DNA of 64,000 nt from contig OX467084.1 in the NCBI GenBank assembly GCA_950106755.1, positions 38,753,213 to 38,817,212 on the forward strand. The letters run 5' to 3'. Below are positions 45,218 to 58,214 of this stretch, one piece after another. Positions within the stretch are counted from its first letter, which is position 1. The number at the start of each line of letters is the position of its first letter. Position numbers and translations under genes: made by a program. Origin of the DNA: Climacium dendroides (lineage: Eukaryota; Streptophyta; Bryopsida; Hypnales; Climaciaceae). Below the pieces are notes generated by a model, which made no database searches, was not told the origin of the DNA, and worked only from the letters and a program-made list of their open reading frames with translations.

Positions 45218-48200
45218 TGAGTACCGTAGCACTTACAAGCATGGTGTGCATGAGAGTGGGATCTCGGCCATGGCATCGAAGATGGGACTCTATTGTACTT
45301 CGTAGAATCGGGCAACCTCCGCCCTTGCATTGCACGCAAGGGCATTTGTAACTTAGAAGGAATCGCTAGTCAGCACGAGTCTTCTCTAGTGCGTTTAGGG
45401 CCAAAGCTGAAATTGAGGATTGTGTACCAGAATTAAAGGATTCTTCCTCCATGGTGATGGTGAGGACAGTCTCTACACTGCTCAGTCTTTGAAACTTAAG
45501 TTGCTGTATTTGTAGAAATTTGTGTAAAAGCCGCAATATCTTGACGAAGGAGACAATGACGTGGCAGTTGTACCTCACTTCGTGCCTTTGGCCACTGTGC
45601 CTTTGCCAACCGTCATGGCTTTGTTGGTGAACCTTCTAGAATTGACTGTTAGAGTGCCTTTTTTCCGTTCTAGTCGTGGCACCTCGAAAGTGCATACTGA
45701 TGTAGGGCCAGTGGGCCTCTGGTTATTGTCTGTGGATTATTATGGTTTGAAGTTGAGAGTAACTGCTGCAAGACTGAGTGGTTACAAGCAAAGTGTGCAT
45801 GTGGTCAGTCTTAGCTTTAGCACCGCTAATGTTAAAAAAATGGCATAGCAGAGATGCACTTCGCTAGAGTCAAGATTGTGGAGGCGTCTCTTGATTAGCC
45901 AATTCCAATAACAAGTAATTCTTGAAGATCTACAAAATTTTGAGAAATTGACTATGGTTTCATCGTCTGCAAAGTGTGAATGCTCATTTCCAACCTTTGT
46001 CCCACTTTCTAGTGCTATAGCCATGGCTGTAGCCATCAACCTTTGTTGTTTGCCATGTCTTGTTTATTCTCGGATTAATCGATGGAATATGCAAACTACA
46101 AGTCTTCGTTTGGCTATTGGAATTGTCGTTTCCTATGCTGCTGATGCTGCATCGTACACTTTGCAACCTGTTTCCAAAGTTAGTACCAACAGAACATCCG
46201 CACTTTCATTTTTTGACAAACCATAGCTAGCTTCTATTGTCAACTGCCAACTCACTTCTAGTCCCGGTCCTTGTTCCACTTTTAGGCTCAAACGGATATT
46301 CCAAATGAAAATGATGGCTTGCATGGTTTCAACAACGATGCCTTGGTTTGCAATTTTCATTGTTGATTGTCTTTGTGATTTTGTAACTGTTAGCATTTGA
46401 AATTCGTGTTCAGGACATGCCTATTCTGGTATCTAATGTCGTGCAACTCTATTCTTATGATGTGTTTAGATAGTGTATGAGAATGCTAGTCACATTGCTT
46501 GGAAGCAAATTGTGTTGTCTTTTTGCTTTGAAAGAAGGTGGTCAATTTTTTACGATGAAAAATGCCGAAAACCTCCGATTGAAGAGTGGAACATGACAAG
46601 GCTACATTAGTGTAGTGGAGTAAGCTTGACCTTAACCAATTTCGTCCTCTTCACCTGCTCTACACTTACATTAGTAAAGCAAGCTTGACCTTCTCCAACT
46701 TCGTTTAGTTCACGTGCTTTGCACTTGCATTTTGGAATAGATTGAAATTAGTGGAGCAGGTGAAAATTGTAGAACTAGCCTAATTTGGCGATGCGATTGT
46801 TGGCGCTTGTTGGTGCATAAGGTCCTCTATTTCTGAAGCCCTGCTTAGATATGTCACTTCTGGCTTGTGAAGAATTTGTATGTTGTCATTGAAGATGTCT
46901 ACAAGTGCTTCATTTTTGTCACCGTTGATGATGAACGTCCAACAACATTGTATACATGTAGTGAATGTATGTTTTTTTTATCATGAGCAGGTCAAGTGTT
47001 GTACAATAGTTTGACCTTCAATAGAGTGCTCTTGGATTTTGTTGAAGCCAATGATTCATCACAAGGTAACGGCAAAAGGATAGCTGATGATTTCTGTAGT
47101 GACTTGCACATCGCTTGTTGCATGCTTCAAATGTAGCACTTTTCCAAGAAAGATTGAACGTTTGGGGACAAACTTGCATAGCATTGACCACTCGTAAGTT
47201 CATTATTTTATCACTTTCCTTTGTTTCTTTTAATGATGTCCATTGTTGACGTTCCAGGAGCATGAACACATTTCGTTGCATAGAAATAAATGGGAAATTT
47301 TGTCCCACAAGGAACCAATTGCTCTTCTTCATTTTCATTAGCTTGTGTCAAGAGAGTAGATGACAAGATTGATTCCTCTGTTTTTTGGGGGTGTCTGACA
47401 GGACTTCAAGTCTAGTCAGTGCATCTTTTAAACCACGCATGTACCAGCCTCATCGATCAATTAGGCTGCATAAGTTAAGGCCCCACCTAGCCTCTTACAA
47501 AGTCCAAACAGATGGAGTCCATTTGCACAACCAATCTCCTCGAGGCAATGGATTTAAAAGGCAAGATTTGCAACAACCTGGATATAACTTGTCGATCACA
47601 TAGGCATAACTAATCAATCAATAATTGAAAGTCGTTGTCCTTCTACTATATTCTATTGTGAAATGGTTTAAATTTCTTACTTTTGATCAAACTCCCTTGC
47701 GACTCATTCAATTGCAGGCCATGCTGGGTCGAAGTGCTCAAGAGGACATATCGATGGAGATCACTTTTACTTTTGGGCAGGTACTAAAGAGGCTTTCTTC
47801 ACGTACTACCCATGTACGGAAGGAGCGTTTTTTCAAAATGGGCATGGTGGATGAGAGATCCTGGTGCCATTTGGAAAAAAATGGTGCACCCCAATTGGTT
47901 TTTGATTGATCAATGGGTACATTGAGGTTTGTGGTTTCTCAAAGCTTCATTTCTCAATGTGAAATCATGTTGATGAATCTTGTCCTTTGCCTTTGTCTGA
48001 TCTTTGGTTTCATGGAATCCACCACAACTACTTAATGATGAGGAAGTTGGAAGTACCATGACATCATCGTAACTATTTTTTGCAAGTAATCACAGATGAA
48101 ACAAGGCATTGGCATTTGTTTGGAAGTCGGGGTTAGTCAAGAGCATTGTGATATCCCTATTGGAGAGGTTCAACATCTGATTGCGACGGTGGTTCAATCC

Positions 48201-48396
48201 TGTTTGACAGTCACGGCTTGGGCTTTATCCTCAGAATTTGATTGTAGATGTGATGCAATAAGATAAAATCAAATGTTGTTTAATGATAGTAATTGTGCTT
48301 ATTTGTCCATTGTATTTCCAAGTCATTCTTCTCTCCTTGTCTAAGTTTTGAGTTTTGATTTTGCTCTCCATGCGATCATCTGTTTCTCAGACATTT
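45218..48396. other. CACTA interior, unassigned, with possible captured fragments
   Basis: Several open frames occur (45561-45848, 45948-46226, 47385-47603, 47625-47909), none recognised. The 47385-47603 and 47719-47910 stretches are protein-like and lie just before the hydrolase remnant. They could be upstream exons of the same captured gene; this is a guess from position only. Confidence 0.3.
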
Positions 48397-49110
48397 GTAT
48401 TGCTAATTTTGAGTCTAAAAAAACTCTCTCAGGGAAGGAAAATGTAGCAATGCCTAAAAAGGTCGGTGCACCGGTTGTACTTCTTCACGGGTTTGGGGCA
48501 TATTTCTATTCTTGGCTGAAAGTGTTGAAACTCTAGGCAGACATTCTTGGCGCCAATGTTGTTTCATTTGATTGTTATACTCTCAACTTCATGGGTCAGT
48601 CCAACATCTTTAGCGTTGAAAAGTAAGCGATATGTAGACTGAATGCGTTTGGCTTGGGAGTTCTTTTCAAAAGCGATATTGTCATTTGTGGAGTTTCTTC
48701 ATGCACAGAAAATCATCCTCATTGGGCAGGTAGGGTGCTTTCTCCTCCTTATGTTCATTGCGTATGCATTACATGAAGATTTGGTTTGGCATGTACTTCA
48801 GTTTGACTACTAGAATTTTCTTGTTTGCTTGTCATGAATGTACATTAACAAGTGAGGTGGACCTTGAATTGTAGACAATCTTTAATTATGTGTTTGTAAT
48901 TTTTTGCATCTGTGAAAAGCAATAGTTCCATCATCAAGCGTATATTATGGAAAGGGGGGGCAATTTGGAATTTTGGTGGATATTCTACAAGCAGCCTTGT
49001 AGCTTTGCAAGCTAATGTAGATCCTCTTGAGAAAGTCGCAGCTATTATATTAATTGGGCCTACTATTACAACACCAATTATATTTCATGTCGAGAGCAAG
49101 TTCATAATAG
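48397..49110 (+). pseudogene. Captured alpha/beta-hydrolase gene fragment
   Basis: A plus-strand frame reads KKVGAPVVLLHGFGAYFYSW, then a TAG at 48534-48536, then ADILGANVVSFDCYTLNFMG in the same frame. About 48686-48729 gives SFVEFLHAQKIILIGQ followed by a GTAGGG donor. About 48965-49095 reads NFGGYSTSSLVALQANVDPL and then VAAIILIGPTITTP. These match in order the oxyanion-hole HGFG motif, the strand before the nucleophile elbow and the VAALILVAPA region of plant alpha/beta-hydrolase-fold proteins. The nucleophile motif appears as GGYSTSS rather than GHSxGx, and the C-terminal part with the catalytic His is missing. It is a broken partial gene lying within a CACTA element, so capture from a host gene is the likely history. 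Confidence 0.65.
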
Positions 49111-50227
49111 TAACTTGAAGTTACTGAACTTTTCATTCCAAAAGATTTATGAGTTATTTGTAAGTAAGATGTACCTACTATTTTTTTGCATATGTTTTGT
49201 TGAAAATCTGCTTCTACATACACGCATTGTAATCTGCCAAGAAGGATTGGTAATTACCAACTATCGTTGGTGGGAATGCGATCTACGTAGTAAGTAAACA
49301 TTTAGTGAAAACAATCAGCTAAGAGGAAGTGGGACATGAATTAATACAGTGAAGAGGCAAGGAAGTGTAATAACGGTACACACTGTAGAAGGTGGTCGTA
49401 GGTTGTTACTTCATTGTCACTTATTTAAAGAGGTTTGATTCATTACAACCCACATGTAGGAATGAGAGAGGGAGTATCTTCACTTTCTTGCGTGGATCGA
49501 TAAGCATCTGTGTGTAAAAGACAAGCCACGTGCTTCACAAGTGGAGGATGTGCAAGAGTCATAGTTGGTAGTTTATTTTTAAGAGCCGTCAACATGAGTG
49601 GACGACCATCCATGCATTTAATGCATGGATTATTATTAGAAACCTAGTAACTTTTGCCACGCCTTCATTAACGAAGCAACCTTCATGATATGAGAAAGTG
49701 TCGTAGATTGTGACTATTATAGGGGAAATAGTTTGCAATGCTTATTGGGTTTGAAGACTACCGAGAAGACTATAAGAAAAAGGAACAAAAGTGGTTTCCT
49801 TAATTCCTGTGAGTGTTCAATAGTTCATGATGGTGTTAGTATTCTCTTGTTAGTGTTGAAGCGTGCTATTTTCAACATTGAGTTAGTCTTGGACAATTAG
49901 AAACAGGAAAGAAAACTATGCGCAGCAGTTTGGGAGTTGTCAGTGAAAACCTCTTTGGATTGGAGTCAAGGAAGTACTTGACTAGTGCAACTGGAGTACT
50001 GGGTATTTTTGGAGATAGAGGAGCAGAAGAATGTGCGTCCTAGTCGAGTGGTGCAAAGCTTTGGAGACGTGGGCGGGATAGTATTCTAAAAGGTAATTTA
50101 TTCAATGCAATCATGTTTTATATAACTTCATGGATTTTAGAGGATTTTTAGAAAGTACAGTGTGTGCTCTTTTCTAGTGGTAGTTTTTGTCTTTTTTTTG
50201 ACATGTGTGCATTAATATCTTCGAAGG
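49111..50227. other. CACTA interior without a supported gene
   Basis: A+T-rich with short open frames only. Includes the likely promoter and leader of the TNPA-like gene. Confidence 0.35.
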
Positions 50228-53064
50228 TGCGAGGGTTGGATGAAGAAATGGAGCAAGAAGGACAAATAGAGAAAGATTGCAGCTCAGGCAGTTCTTCACA
50301 AAGTATGTATGAAGTCCACGTTAATTTATGTGTAGATCAGCTTGACAGCATGCCACATGAGGTGCACGGGACAGAGCTTGGTCATAGCCATCCAGAAGCC
50401 CAGGTAAGTTCGCAAGGTCTACAAGGAGGCACCAGTAGCTTCCCATCGCTCTCACCTGCACAATTTCAAGAGATGGTGATAAAAGCATTGTTTCAGTCTA
50501 TAGCTTCATTGATGGGCCCATCTTTTGGCGTACTTCATCATGTGGGGGAAGTAGATTTCCAGTGGTTCATACTTCACACCCAATTCCATCTACCACTTGG
50601 AATGAAGCGGCATACTACAAGGTTGAAGAAAGGAGGGGAAAAAAACCCGATATGATGAGAGCATCGGCTGGAGAGGAGTCCAATTCAGAGGAGGATTTCC
50701 CTCTTCCAACAAGAAGGCTCAACCGGTGGCGAGTGAAGAAGGCAAGGGATTTGACAAGTAATCGCAAAGCTATGAAGAAACTTCCATATGTTATCTATGT
50801 AGACAGTACAAGTAAACCAAAAGGCATTCATAGGCATCAATGGAAAGCTGCCATCCATGGGCAGTGTAGCCGTTTGGATCCTAGCAAGGACAATATCAAT
50901 CACCACCCTAAGAACGTCATGGAAAGTATTTGGCATGCTCTTGAAAAGGAGTGGGAGTTTGAGGGATTTGCCCACAAAGCGAGAGAAATGTTTGAGAAGT
51001 CAATGACAAAGTGCATGCAAAATCGGAAAATGCAACTAAAGTACAAGTGTCAAAAAAGTGTGGATGGACCTAAACCTGAGTATGTCAGTCTTACACATTG
51101 GGCCAAAATTGTAGATATCACGAAGAAGTCTAAGAAGCAGCAGACGGGAAGAACCTCAAGGGAGATGTTGGCTAAAAGAAAGAGTAACAATCCCGAAGAG
51201 ATGGAAGAGGAAAAGTCAATGTTGCATGAGTTTGAAGTAAGCAACGTTTGTCAATGAAGGGATGCATTGAAGCGAGTCTTAGAGAGTACAGTAATATTAC
51301 TTTTTCGACTGCATTATTTAAATAGATATTGAACTTGCCTTTTGTGTTCTTTATACACAGATTGAACAAAATGAGGAAGAGGAGGTCAAAAACTCTGTGA
51401 AGAGAAGCATTCGTGTGGCAAAAAAGTGTGACGGTACTCCAGACTCCTTCCACACTATACAGACAAGGGTGAGTTATTTTCTAAACTAAAGGAAACCAAC
51501 ATTGTTTTTTTTTTGTTAACAAAATATGGTAATGTCCCTAGACTTGTGAATTGTCTTGTGAAGTATCGAGTTCCTTGTTCATATTCTATTTCCATTTCTT
51601 GAAGTGCACATATGTTGTAGTTGAGTGAACAAAAGAGCTTCAAAACAAGTCAAAGCAGTCATTCCTTGACTGGTGATTCAATCCCGTCAGAAGAAGATGT
51701 GGACGCTCAAATATGAAGTCTAAAAACTCAACTATAGTGGCTTGAGAGATCAAAAAAGGTAAGGACCATCACCTCTTTAATTTTATGGCAATTGCCATTG
51801 AATGAATGTTTCAATTTGTAACATGCGAGTCATATTGTTATGTAATTTTAGATGTGACAAATGGTTCCATGATGTGGGCATGTGAGAGACGACGCGATAC
51901 AATTAGGGTCTTCAGCAAAGTTTTCATTTTTACGAAGATGAAGTAGTCATGAAATTCTTACTACATCTCAAAGTAGCATTTCAGAATTTCTTGTGGAGGA
52001 ATCAAAGGTTGGATTGAAACAACCTTTGAAACATGTGGCACTCACGAATGTAGTCATGACTGTGCAAACGCAGACTGCTTGGCCTGATAATTTCACCGAT
52101 GTAGATCTTTATTTGCTTAAAGAGAAGGGCACTATGAATAAAGTCGAAAGAGGTATATTTCTTGGGAATTTCTTGGGAATTTCTTGTATATTCTATAACA
52201 TGTAGGAAGGCGGTTTTTAATTTTTAAGGAAATAAAGTTTAATGCATGATTTGTAGATGCTACTCTAGATGGTCGTAGTTTTTGAGACAATGAAAGAAAA
52301 TGTCGTCCCCCCTTCTCTTCATGGTAAGGAGTCCACTGAGATATGCCTAACCAATGCAAAGGCGACTGAAGGAGTGCTTCTACCAGATTTATTTCATGGC
52401 GGCCGCAAGCAAGCGTCTTCAATAGAAGGCCATAGTGGAGGAGCGACATGTTTACAAGAACAACAATTCAATGTGAATAATGTGGAGGTTAGCAACCCAT
52501 TCGCTTTGTGAATTAAACTATGCTGGGTATTTGAATGTGTACTCTCGGAAGTGGAACTATGTGTCATTCTTCCCTTGCCATGTATTTGCCCTTGTAATTG
52601 AAAAATAGTGACGGTGAAAGGAAATGTCAATGTACAGCATGTCTAGTTCTTTGAAGAAGTACAATTGCATGTTCTGCATGACTAGTTGAATATGTTAGCT
52701 GTGGCATACACGTATTTAATGATGTGAATTAAACATTTTTAATTTCTTACAAACGCACACTGACTTGCATGAGATGCATGGAAAACAGATTGAATGTGGT
52801 GATTTTATTTCTATGGTTGCTATCATTCAAGGAAGACAAGAAGATATAGGAAAGGGTGTACTCATGGGGCTTCCAGGTTTGAAGTTTGCCCGAAAAGTCA
52901 TTCCACATGGCTGGTGCAGCATTAAAGTGACTTCTTGCACCGCCACACGAGGTATTGAAGCATGTCCATTCCCATCAGGGTTTAAAGATAAAGCTAAAGA
53001 TAGGACTGTGAAGGAGGCGGAGGGTTCTATCATTTTGTGGCCCACAAATCTTGTGCACATGTGA
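50228..53064 (+). pseudogene. TNPA-like second CACTA gene (plant transposase, Ptta/En/Spm family)
   Basis: Plus-strand exons are readable. About 50228-50402 is acidic/Ser-rich and ends at GTAAGT. 50562-51236 is Lys-rich, with SLTHWAKIVDITKKSKKQ and GRTSREMLAKRK, and ends at GTAAGC. 51361-51468 (KNSVKRSIRVAKKCDG) ends at GTGAGT. Next comes an exon from about 51620 broken by TGA and TAG, then smaller pieces to a last exon about 52790-53064. The last exon has EAEGSIILWPTNLVHM-stop, the WP motif typical of the C-terminus of plant TNPA/TNPD-type proteins. In the Spm system this protein binds subterminal repeats and works with tnp2. Two stops (about 51715 and 51744) fit C-to-T changes. The exact exon joins are uncertain in the middle. 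Confidence 0.6.
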
Positions 53065-53937
53065 CGTCAAGAAGAACACCTTTGTCGACATGAAGAGGGT
53101 GCGCTACGATATTTAACAACATACTTTGTGGTTTTTTCTCAAGTAAGTGTGAGTAGGAGTTAATATGTGAATATACTACATGAGTGACATAAATAAAATT
53201 ACATGCTTCTAGGTTCTTGGATATCATGTACCATTTTCTAGTGCTAGTGTACGTACAGGAATTCTCAGAGGAGAAAACACAATTCTGATTAGAGATTGTC
53301 AGTATTCTGGTGTGCGCAATTTCATAACACAATGAAGTTGATAGGACTAGAAGGCACATTGATGTTTACAGAGGCCAAAGCATGTGAATAAAATGTGGTA
53401 GCTACTCCGATGCAAAGCAACAATCTGTAGACTTCATTTCTATAAAGTTTTTGTGCTTCCTGTACTCATTGTATATGAAATCATTGAAGTGAAGTGCTGT
53501 CGGATTGGAAAGTGAATAATTAAAATTAATAATTTAAAAGCAATCCATGCAATGGATGAGCAGCAACTGTGACAACTTCTTGAAGCTGTGCAAGTGTTGC
53601 TTCGCAAATTTCAAGATAGCAAAAAGCCTTTTGGAAGAAATTAGTAATGAAAACAAGTGGAAAAAAAAAGAGTAACCATTCAATTTCCGACAAGTGTCGA
53701 CACCCTGTAAAATATGTGAAGTCAAGGGAATTCATAGAAGTTGTCCTCTTAGAAATGGTAAATTTTAAAAGACACGGTTGAAAGTGTTTAAAAGACAAGT
53801 TACAGATTTTTAGTGCTGTCCTTTAAGGTGTGTCCTAGACACAACATTTTAAGTATAAATTACTTAAAAGACTCACACTTTAAGTATGCATTTTTTTACT
53901 TAAAAACGTGCTTAAAACACCCCTTCCTCTACTAGTG
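53065..53937. other. Right subterminal region of the large CACTA element
   Basis: No gene. Near the end (53840-53937) the motif CTTAA / TTAAG recurs several times, as expected for subterminal repeats, and the last bases are CTCTACTAGTG. Confidence 0.4.
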
Positions 53938-55372
53938 ACTTCTTTCAAACAATAACTACAAAGCTACTAGAAGACCATTTCTTCCAAATTTCAGTTCTAA
54001 ATTTGTTTTTTTTGATACTAAATACTACTCTCTTAGTCCCTTGTGAACCACTGTAGCAGCTCACAATTAAGATTTATGACAAATACGATAAGTTAGGAGA
54101 AATGAGGAGTAATTATGATGGATAGGAAAATTTTAGCATTAAATCATAAAGTAAGGTTATTCATTAAATAGAAATGAAGAAATTAGAACAATAATGTGAA
54201 AAATAATGAGAAATTCCTAAGAAAAAACTAAATATTTAAAATAAAAAAGGCATTAAGCAAAATATACAATATATAAAATTATTGAATTAGGCAAATGATA
54301 AAAATGAAAAGAAATAAAAATCAACTACAATGAATAGGAAATGAAAATGAAAACTATGAAGAAATGGAAATGAAGACTAGGAGAGATGAAGACTAGGAAG
54401 AATGAAAATGAAGTTTAGAAAAAAATAAGATGAAGATGTAGATGTAGGCATTGGATAAATGGAGGAGAGTAGGGTTTGTAAACCCTTTCTCTCTCTTTTT
54501 CTCCCTCTCTTTCATTTTTCTGGTGGGCTCTCTAGTACTAGGGTTTGATAGGAGGAAGAGAGTGTAAGGAGATAGATTAGTAGGTATGACGGAAATGAAT
54601 TAGATAAGGAAGTATAGGCAATTTATCGAGTAGGTCTACACTCTATGGTGAGAGGAGGGTTGGAAAATGGAGAGTATGAAGAAAAACTTAGGATAGGTGT
54701 CACGCCTCTATCTTCTTTGGGTGCCCAATGAACCTTAGTGCGCAAGGGGGGACCTTGGAGGTGACTTCCCAAGCCTTGCAATAGACTAGGTAGGGAGATT
54801 TGAGAGACTCCCCATCAAATAGGGCGCAACGACGCCTTGTTTTGAAGTGTATGGTAGATTGTCATACATGCTTGGAAAGCTCTTGACAAACGCTTCTAAT
54901 GGCGTAAAGAATGTGTGATTTGGAGTTGTGAGTTAAAAGTTATAGCCGTTCAAAGTTGACTAGGTCTTGATGGCGCCGAGACACTTGAGGGCTAGGTGTG
55001 AGGGGTTCTCAATGAATCTCATAAAAAAGTATGGCATGTGGAATATTATTGGAAATTTATGAACACAAGGAACTTAGAATGACAAGAATTATGAGGTTCT
55101 AAGACATGAGTCAAAAGTTATGGCCAATAGAAGAGCCGTAGTGAATTCGTGACGCCTCCTTCGGTGAATCTGAATCTTTGGAGGGCCATAACTTTGGGAG
55201 AACTTGTTTAAATGAGACGAGTGAGCAATCCATCGGCATCTACTCATCGCGCAAATGTCTAAAATGGGCTCACATATTGGATTTGGAGCTTTGAGCGCAA
55301 AGTTGCGCCGGTTGGAAGTTCGAGAATCCAAACGGTGACGTAACTTGGTGATTTGAGTTGGAATTGGGTGGT
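53938..55372. other. Intergenic DNA without a recognised gene
   Basis: A+T-rich to about 54470, then a pyrimidine tract and moderate G+C DNA to 55372. The open frame 55403-55089 (minus) overlaps the end of a MITE and is not taken as a gene. The 54700-55380 stretch resembles untranslated or LTR-like retroelement DNA in composition, but no LTR pair, primer-binding site or polymerase was found. Confidence 0.35.
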
Positions 55373-55963
55373 CCCCAGGGGGTGCACTACAAAAGAAGTT
55401 CATGGGTGAGGAGCGACCAAACCCTAACTACCCATTTTTACTTTTCCTAATTACTTTCTAATAAACTATAATTTCAACCTACAACTTTGAACTTTGTTTA
55501 ACAATGTCTATAGGTTTCTATTGCCAAAAATTTCAATCCTAAATAACATGTGATATATTGTCTAGAAAGGATTGAAAAATGAACTAAAATGGCATGTTTT
55601 TCAACTAAAATATTTATAGAGATCACATGAAGATGACTATTGTATCAATATTCAGCCAAAATAAACTTTTAGTAGAAAGCTATTTTATAGAATTTTTTTT
55701 CATTTTTCAATTTTTTTTATATAATATAAGGATACGAAAATTATTTTTAGTTTTACAATGTATCTTTTTTCTTCTAAAATTTATAACTAATTGTTATTAA
55801 CATAAAAAAATACCGATAATTCAGAACATAAACTTTCAAAGTAGAAAAATCTATTCATATTTTTCTTTTAGAAAAAAAATAAAATTTTAAGATATAATAT
55901 AAGGGGTCCAAAATTTGGTTGCTCCTCACCTATGAACTTCTTTTGTAGTATACCCCCCGGGGG
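55373..55963. mobile_element. MITE family C (591 bp) with about 50 bp inverted ends
   Basis: The left end starts CCCCAGGGGGTGCACTACAA and continues AAGAAGTTCATGGGTGAGG. The right end is its complement with few differences (GCTCCTCACCTATGAACTTC ... GTAGTATACCCCCCGGGGG). TGGT flanks both ends (55369-55372 and 55964-55967). The interior is A+T-rich with no coding sequence. The CACTACAAAAGAAG core recalls CACTA ends but lies about 11 bp inside, so the superfamily is left open. Confidence 0.75.
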
Positions 55964-55967
55964 TGGT

Positions 55968-57889
55968 CTTCTACAACCCAAAGTTATCCAAGGACTCCCT
56001 TTGACTTAGGACGGGGGGTCTGCCGAATACCACAGAGAGTACTATAGGAGGGATTGGTCTCCCTCCTCTCTCCCTCTTGAAGCTTTGGTGAGTCCCGGTG
56101 ACTCGTGGTTGTTGGTGGTGACTTCACCACCACTTCAAGGCACCATGGGACATTTGTATGTGTCTCATGGCATCGGTTGGGTGGAGTTCCGCTCTTTGTT
56201 AAGCCCCCGCTTGGATGTGTCCCGAGTTGTGAGTGCTGGTTACCTTTAGTGGATGAACAACAAATGCAAAAAGAGCTAGCATGGAGTAGAGTGACACTCA
56301 AAGGCGGTTAGGACAATGGTGAATAGTGCCACTATGGATCCTTGTACATTAAGGTGGAAGTTCCACCCATGTTATTAAATGACATGTCCAGTGTCACGAT
56401 GGGAGTGTGTGCTAGTAGTCATGGTGATAGGGATTTAATAGAATGAGTTGAAAATGCGGATTAACATTGTGTGTACTTGACATGTGCAGTGTTAGGCAAT
56501 TTGTAACCAAGTGATGTTGTAAGTGGGTTGAAGTGAACCTAGTGAGCTGCTGGAAGCTATAAAGTGTCATTTGGGTTGCAAAATTAAGAAGGCAGTTGTG
56601 ATTTAGATGAAGAACATCATTTTTTGGAGCCACTGCAGAAAGACGATATTGAATATAGAACTAAAAATTTGTGGAATGCTGTGTCGTGAAGTTAGCTTCC
56701 CAATGGAACCAGTTTCGCCCAAATTGAAGCTTGGATGAATAATTGGTGACCATTTTTATACAGGAGGGTTTATTGCTGCTGCAAGTGAGAGTGATGACTT
56801 CGACGACAGATTGTGGAAGCATGAAAGATTTGATGAAGCTGAAAATTGGATAGAAGCTGCACATTAAAGTTAGCTTTTAAATAAGACCAATCTTGCTTGA
56901 ATTAGAGCTTGGACGTGGTCAAAGTGGTGATTTTGGTAGCAAGAAGTCTGTTGCCAAAGGATTTCAGAGCTGTAATTTTGGAGGACAATGGCGGAGGATT
57001 GGCATGGCTTAAAGACTTGAGATTTTGGCACAAAGAAGAAAGAAAAGCTGTTTTTTCAATGACACTATTCTTGTGTCATTTAAAATTCAAATGAAGAAAT
57101 GGAAACCATTTTGTGACAGGGTGTCTGCTGTCTAACTTGAAGAAGTTTAAATTGAGGTTTGATGGAACTCTTTCACACTTGCCATTGAATACTAGCAATT
57201 TTCATTGCACATGATTATAAAAAAGGACTTTGAATGCATTGATGGCTGACTTGGATGCTTGAGAATGATGGAGAATGCATGTGAATTAATTTTTTAGGGT
57301 GTGAAGACAAGTGCAAAAATATTGCCCTAATTGAACTAAGATTAGGGTTTAAAGGGGTCAAGTGTTTAAAATGGAAGAATCATTTTGAGAATTATAAAAG
57401 AAAAAACATCTTCAACCTTGAATTGAGAACACCAAGTGGGAAGGGGAAATGTAGGGCAATGCATGCTCATTTGAAATGTTCGGTTGTATGGAGATGTATT
57501 GGAATTAGTTAAGAGGACCCAATTTGGGCCATTTTTAGGCATCAAATTGCACATTTGAGGTAAATTTTTGTCCTACAAGTAATCCTAATCTACTCCATTG
57601 CCCAATTAAAGGATGGAAATGGTTAGAGAGGTCATTTGGGGAAGGTGAGAAGGGGTGTCTCTTCCAATTTAGTATCATTTAGACAAAAAAATTTCAAAAA
57701 ACATTTAGGAATCCATTGCTTGGAAGGCGGACTAGGTAGGTGTCCATACACTCTCTATTGGCCCAATTCTTGGGGATTCTTTGCCTTGCAGTAGAAAAAC
57801 CTCATATCCTGTAAATTGACAAGTGTGATAGAAATTAGAGTCTATTTTTGGACAATAAAACATTTCTAAAAAATGCAAAAGAATTACAC
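55968..57889. other. Intergenic DNA without a recognised gene
   Basis: Moderate G+C to about 56350, then A+T-rich. Only short frames with no recognisable motif. Confidence 0.4.
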
Positions 57890-58029
57890 TAGGTGTATAA
57901 TAGTCTTGAGCACATTACCTATGAATTTTGAGTCATTTGGAATCAAAATGCAAAATTTATGGCCAAAAAACAAATCATTGTGTAGAATGTAGTAGAAAAT
58001 AGTACATGTGTTTCTTGCAATTGCAATCA
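57890..58029 (-). mobile_element. MITE family A, partial copy
   Basis: The right end TGTGTTTCTTGCAATtgcaatc and the inner segment TTTATGGCCAAAAAACAAATC are the reverse of the left end of the copy at 9957. The other end is missing. Confidence 0.6.
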
Positions 58030-58214
58030 TATCTTCTTGAAAATTCCTTATAAAGAATTAAGACAAAAATATATACTGATAAATAATTGAATTTAACATT
58101 CTAAATTTAAAATCATTTATTTAATGAAAAAAAAACTTATAAAATTTTCTAATATTGATTGGTGCAATCATTAATCCAACTATATGGATGTGATTTGTAG
58201 TTTGAATTGTAGAT

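Larger units (their letters stand above)
37261..53937. mobile_element. Probable autonomous-type CACTA element (16.7 kb), now defective
   Basis: The left end is CACTACAGGAGAAGTGGTGT and the right end, read backwards, CACTAGTAGAGGAAGGGGTGT. They share CACTA and an AAG..GGTGTTTT core. The flanking triplets are AAT and ACT, so the expected 3 bp duplication is matched at two of three positions. The ends enclose both gene types of plant CACTA elements: a tnp2 transposase on the minus strand and a TNPA-like gene on the plus strand. Also inside are a nested smaller CACTA element and host-gene fragments. Independent support for the left boundary is that the MITE to its left breaks off exactly there. 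The pairing of these two ends is an inference from their similarity and position. Confidence 0.6.

Noticed and set aside
54700..56320. An LTR retrotransposon around the moderate-G+C region
   Set aside because: No pair of direct long terminal repeats, primer-binding site or gag/pol motif was seen. The only clear structure is the inverted-end MITE at 55373-55963.
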